Positions 4,743 through 7,288 of a stretch of 7,288 nt of DNA are shown in pieces. The notes under the pieces are model-generated. The model worked only from the letters and a program-made list of their open reading frames with translations, was not told the origin of the DNA and ran no database searches. Origin of the DNA: Pseudopelobacter sp964601865. Lineage in GTDB: Bacteria > Desulfobacterota > Desulfuromonadia > Geobacterales > Pseudopelobacteraceae. The first letter of the stretch is position 1; each line of letters opens with the position of its first letter. The position numbers and the translations under genes were made by a program. The stretch lies in the NCBI GenBank assembly GCA_964601865.1, contig CAZRPI010000156.1, positions 1-7,288 on the forward strand, given 5' to 3'.

Positions 4743-6713
4743 ATGCCCGGACGCCTGTTTCTGGAAAGATTCGGCCCGGTCCACGCCCTGCCGGTGCTGC
4801 ATTACCGCATGGAATTCGCGCATCTCGTGCGCATGGCCTTCGCAAGAGTGAAGCCGCAGGCCGTGGCGGTTGAACTGCCACCCACCCTGCAGGCCCCCTT
4901 TCTCCGGGCGATGCGCCGTTTGCCGCAGATCTCGGTTATTAGCTACCGGGTCGGACGGAAGAGAGGCACGGACGACGGCCAGACCGCCTATCTGCTGGTG
5001 GAACCTGCCGACCCCCTGGTGGAGGCGAGCCGGCTGGCCCTGGAGCAGGGGGTGGAGCTGCACTTCATCGACGTAGATATCGACGCCTATCCCGATCACA
5101 ACGACGGGCTCCCCGATTCCTACAGCATCTGCCGCATCGGTCTGGAGGCGTATTACCGCGAATTTCTCAAGGCATGCGGCGATCACTCCCCCTGCCTGGA
5201 AGACCGGCGCCGCGAGCAGGGGATGGCGTTCCGCCTCTCCGAACTGGGCCGCAGACACGAGCGCATCCTCCTGGTCTGCGGCATGGCCCACCTGGAGCGG
5301 ATCAGACGGCTCTTCTCCACCCCGCTGGCGCCCCCCATGGAGCGTACCCGACGTGACCGGATCGGTGTCTGGAACCTGCATCCCGAATCCTGCCGGGAAA
5401 TTCTCGCCGAGTTCCCCTTTCTGTCCGCCGTCTATGAACACCGGCGCGGCCCCCTTCCCGATGAACCGGCCGAAGACGCATCGGCGCTACGCAGGCGTTT
5501 CCACGCCCTGGAACTGATCAACGGGGGGAAGCGGGAAATTCCCGAGGAGAGGCTGCTGGACAACGCCATTCTGCGCAGCGCCCGCCAGATGGGTCGCGAC
5601 GGAATCTTCCCCGACCGCCAGCGCGTCATCTACCGCCTTTTCTGCGAGGCGTCACGCCACTACCGACAGGAAACCGGTGAAAAGATTCATCTCTGGCAGA
5701 AGCGGGCCTTTTTCCGCTTTTCCCGCAACCAGGCCCTTGCCGGTGGCATGCTGCTGCCCGACCTGTTCCAGCTGCTGGCCGCCGGACGCGGCTGCATCGA
5801 CGACAATTTCGCCTACGCCCTCTGCCGTCTGGCCACGCACTACCCCTGGCAATCGGAAACCAGCGATCTCCCCACCATACGCATATCACCGGAGGAGATC
5901 TGGGGCGGCATGCGCCGGATCCGTTTCCGTCCGCGCCAGAAACGGCGCAAGGGGCTCTCCTCCTTCGGCTTTCTGAAACGCAAAAGGGAACGGCGTCCCG
6001 GGGAATGGCTGGAGGGGTTCGATGATCCGTCGATCTGCTCCTACCCTCCGGAAGACCTGGCCGTGGAGGAGTACGGCCAGTTTCTGAAGCGCAAGGGATG
6101 CCTGCAGCTTTCCGAAGAACTGAGCCGAACGGAAAAGTTCCGCGGCTCGATGCTGGACGGAATCGACATGCGGGAAACGATGCGCAACATTCATCAGGGA
6201 GACATTTACGTCAGGGAACGGCAGCGGCTCAAGGGAGGAGTGGGATCACTGGTGATCATTTTCGACGAGGACCGGCGGGGTGAGCGCTATCCGTACCGCA
6301 TGACCTGGCTGGGGGAACACGATCAGGAATCGGACATGGCATTCTATGCCACGAACCCGGCGGAAAACGTTGTCGGCCCGGGCATCTGCCGCTGCGAATA
6401 CGGCGGGTTCATGCTCTCCTATCCGCCACGGCGCATGTATGACGTCTGGCAGGACCCGGATTACCGCATGGCCGGCACCATGGCCGAGACCCTGCTCATG
6501 GCCGCCCTGGATTATTCGCTGGAGAAGCATGTGATCTACGTCGCCAACCGGCCGCCCCGCAGCATCTTCAGGCAGATAGCATCCCGGCTGGACCGGAAGA
6601 TCGTCCACATACCGCTCGGCTCCCTGTCACCGCTCAAGCTGAAAGGGATACGCATAATGCACATCCTTGCCGGCAGGGACAAACGCAAGATCGCCCGGGA
6701 CTATATCTGGTAA
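4743..6713 (+). CDS. TIKI/TraB/EreA-ChaN-like protein with a conserved C-terminal domain
   Basis: The product has 656 residues. Residues 1-230 show the signature of the TIKI/TraB superfamily: a GxxH (GPVH, 11-14) at the start, VAVELPP with Glu44, FIDVDID (108-114), and a second GxxH in LLVCGMAHLERI (177-187; Gly180, His183). Known relatives include metal-dependent peptidases (Tiki), erythromycin esterase and haem-binding ChaN; the substrate here cannot be read from sequence. Residues 230-390 are mostly helical, and about 392-418 is a very basic segment (RRIRFRPRQKRRKG). Residues 470-656 form a separate, apparently conserved unit with GSLVIIFDED (501-510), TWLGEH (521-526), EYGGFMLSYPPRRMYDVW (552-569) and VIYVANRPP (598-605 region). 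I cannot name this unit, and it lacks a VWA MIDAS motif. No signal peptide is present. The pairing with MoxR recalls DUF5682-MoxR loci, but this would be a divergent member. The ATG at 4743 lies two bases after the ATPase stop. Confidence 0.82.
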   Translation: MPGRLFLERFGPVHALPVLHYRMEFAHLVRMAFARVKPQAVAVELPPTLQAPFLRAMRRLPQISVISYRVGRKRGTDDGQTAYLLVEPADPLVEASRLALEQGVELHFIDVDIDAYPDHNDGLPDSYSICRIGLEAYYREFLKACGDHSPCLEDRRREQGMAFRLSELGRRHERILLVCGMAHLERIRRLFSTPLAPPMERTRRDRIGVWNLHPESCREILAEFPFLSAVYEHRRGPLPDEPAEDASALRRRFHALELINGGKREIPEERLLDNAILRSARQMGRDGIFPDRQRVIYRLFCEASRHYRQETGEKIHLWQKRAFFRFSRNQALAGGMLLPDLFQLLAAGRGCIDDNFAYALCRLATHYPWQSETSDLPTIRISPEEIWGGMRRIRFRPRQKRRKGLSSFGFLKRKRERRPGEWLEGFDDPSICSYPPEDLAVEEYGQFLKRKGCLQLSEELSRTEKFRGSMLDGIDMRETMRNIHQGDIYVRERQRLKGGVGSLVIIFDEDRRGERYPYRMTWLGEHDQESDMAFYATNPAENVVGPGICRCEYGGFMLSYPPRRMYDVWQDPDYRMAGTMAETLLMAALDYSLEKHVIYVANRPPRSIFRQIASRLDRKIVHIPLGSLSPLKLKGIRIMHILAGRDKRKIARDYIW

Positions 6714-6716
6714 TGA

Positions 6717-6745
6717 CCGGGATGATGTTGACCACGCCATCCCGG
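6717..6745 (+). terminator. Hairpin after the ATPase/TIKI-like genes, possible terminator
   Basis: CCGGGATG (6717-6724) and CATCCCGG (6738-6745) make a perfect 8-bp, GC-rich stem with a 13-base loop, starting three bases after the TAA of the 656-residue gene. No T-run follows, so it is not a classical intrinsic terminator. It may instead protect the 3' end of the transcript or assist another mode of termination. Its placement right at the end of the pair argues that the transcription unit ends here. Confidence 0.45.
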
Positions 6746-6772
6746 CCACCGCTGATATTCGTTCATAACCCG

Positions 6773-6801
6773 TTGAAATTGTCCGAAAAACGGTATACAA
6801 C
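6773..6801 (+). promoter_or_regulatory. Candidate promoter of the exported-protein gene
   Basis: TTGAAA (6773-6778) is a good -35. Two -10 candidates overlap: TATACA (6794-6799) with a 15-base spacer, or TACAAC (6796-6801) with the preferred 17 bases; each matches at four of six positions. The spacing to the AGGAGGAG ribosome site (6819-6826) and to the ATG at 6832 is suitable. Together with the hairpin upstream, this suggests the last gene is transcribed separately. Confidence 0.4.
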
Positions 6802-6831
6802 AACTGTGACACATCAACAGGAGGAGACCAC

Positions 6832-7287
6832 ATGAAACGGATTCTGTGCGTAACCCTGATCACAGCCTCACTGGCGACACCGGCTCTGGCGGCCAGGCTC
6901 TACCTCAAGGATGGCGGGGTAATCCAGGCCAGGCGGGTATGGCGTTCGGACGGCAAGGTTAATGTGCTGGCGACCCGCGATACCATGACCTCGTTCGAGC
7001 CGTACGAGGTTGACCTGAAGAAGACCTTCCCCCACAAACGGCGCAAGGCTGTTCACAAACTTCATAAACGCGTTGCCACCGTTCGACCATCCTCGACTCC
7101 GGCAGCCCGGGCAGCAACCACAAAAACGCCGACTCCTGACAAAACCGCGGAGAAGAAACCAAGGCTCAGACTGCCCAGCATGCCCACCCTTCCGGAAAAA
7201 TCGCCGGAAAGCCTCGTACCGTCAAGCGGGAGCGGCGGCGCCATAAAGCAGCACAAGAAGGAGATGCGGGAGAGGCTCGAGGAGTAA
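6832..7287 (+). CDS. Sec-exported basic small protein of unknown function
   Basis: The product has 151 residues and no named family I recognise. A classic Sec signal peptide covers residues 1-20: Lys-Arg at the start, a hydrophobic core LCVTLITASLA, and cleavage after ALA. The mature protein would be periplasmic. Residues 22-66 form a compact, probably beta-rich unit (LYLKDGGVIQARRVWRSDGKV, then VDLKKTF). I have an impression that LKDGG-type segments recur in short exported proteins of Geobacter-like bacteria, but I cannot check this. Residues 68-82 are strongly basic (HKRRKAVHKLHKR), 83-135 are a Pro/Thr/Ser/Ala-rich low-complexity linker, and the C-terminus is a charged helix (KQHKKEMRERLEE). 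There is no lipobox cysteine and no membrane anchor after cleavage. The start is certain: AGGAGGAG lies 5 bases upstream. The gene ends one base before the window does, so the next gene is not visible. Confidence 0.85.
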   Translation: MKRILCVTLITASLATPALAARLYLKDGGVIQARRVWRSDGKVNVLATRDTMTSFEPYEVDLKKTFPHKRRKAVHKLHKRVATVRPSSTPAARAATTKTPTPDKTAEKKPRLRLPSMPTLPEKSPESLVPSSGSGGAIKQHKKEMRERLEE

Positions 7288-7288
7288 A

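Noticed and set aside
4728..5441. Long minus-strand open frame of 237 codons opposite the TIKI-like gene
   Set aside because: It is antisense to a well-supported coding region, its translation looks like reverse-complement composition, and it has no motif or ribosome site. It is a typical shadow frame in GC-rich DNA.
5000..6713. VWA (MIDAS) domain in the 656-residue protein, expected as a MoxR partner
   Set aside because: No DxSxS motif with downstream Thr and Asp is present. IIFDEDRR is superficially similar but lacks the serines.

Overview
The window is GC-rich (roughly 60% by eye), with Shine-Dalgarno-led genes. It carries a chemoreceptor behind a -24/-12 (sigma-54) promoter, a small HTH/Zn-ribbon regulator and an unassigned basic periplasmic protein. 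This mix looks like a deltaproteobacterial genome of the Geobacter/Desulfuromonadales kind. That placement is an inference from gene content and style, because no rRNA or marker gene is present.

Layout. Bases 1-389 hold no gene I can support, but end in a good sigma-54-type promoter (335-350). A methyl-accepting chemotaxis protein follows (390-1994, +); its apparent sensor, a Cache/PDC-like domain, sits at the C-terminus rather than in the periplasmic loop. Two small minus-strand genes come next: an HTH plus Zn-ribbon regulator (2197-2535) and an 85-residue coiled-coil protein (2649-2906). Each has its own candidate promoter. A divergent gap (2907-3219) separates them from a plus-strand cluster. 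That cluster comprises a 204-residue protein with a C-terminal Zn-ribbon (3220-3834), a MoxR-like AAA+ ATPase (3922-4740) and a 656-residue protein whose N-terminal part looks like the TIKI/TraB/EreA-ChaN superfamily (4743-6713). After a strong hairpin, a Sec-exported basic small protein (6832-7287) closes the window, one base before its end.

How the genes may work together. The ATPase and the TIKI-like gene are separated by two bases, so they are almost certainly co-translated. I read them as an uncharacterised chaperone/effector pair: a MoxR-type remodelling ATPase that matures or switches a metal-dependent TIKI-fold protein carrying an extra conserved C-terminal domain. This recalls the MoxR plus DUF5682 plus VWA neighbourhoods of other bacteria, but no VWA partner is visible here. 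The Zn-ribbon protein just upstream may belong to the same unit. However, a perfect 24-bp palindrome, probably a REP-like mobile palindrome, lies between it and the ATPase and creates a misleading upstream TTG start for the ATPase. The chemoreceptor, the two minus-strand genes and the exported protein look like independent transcription units.
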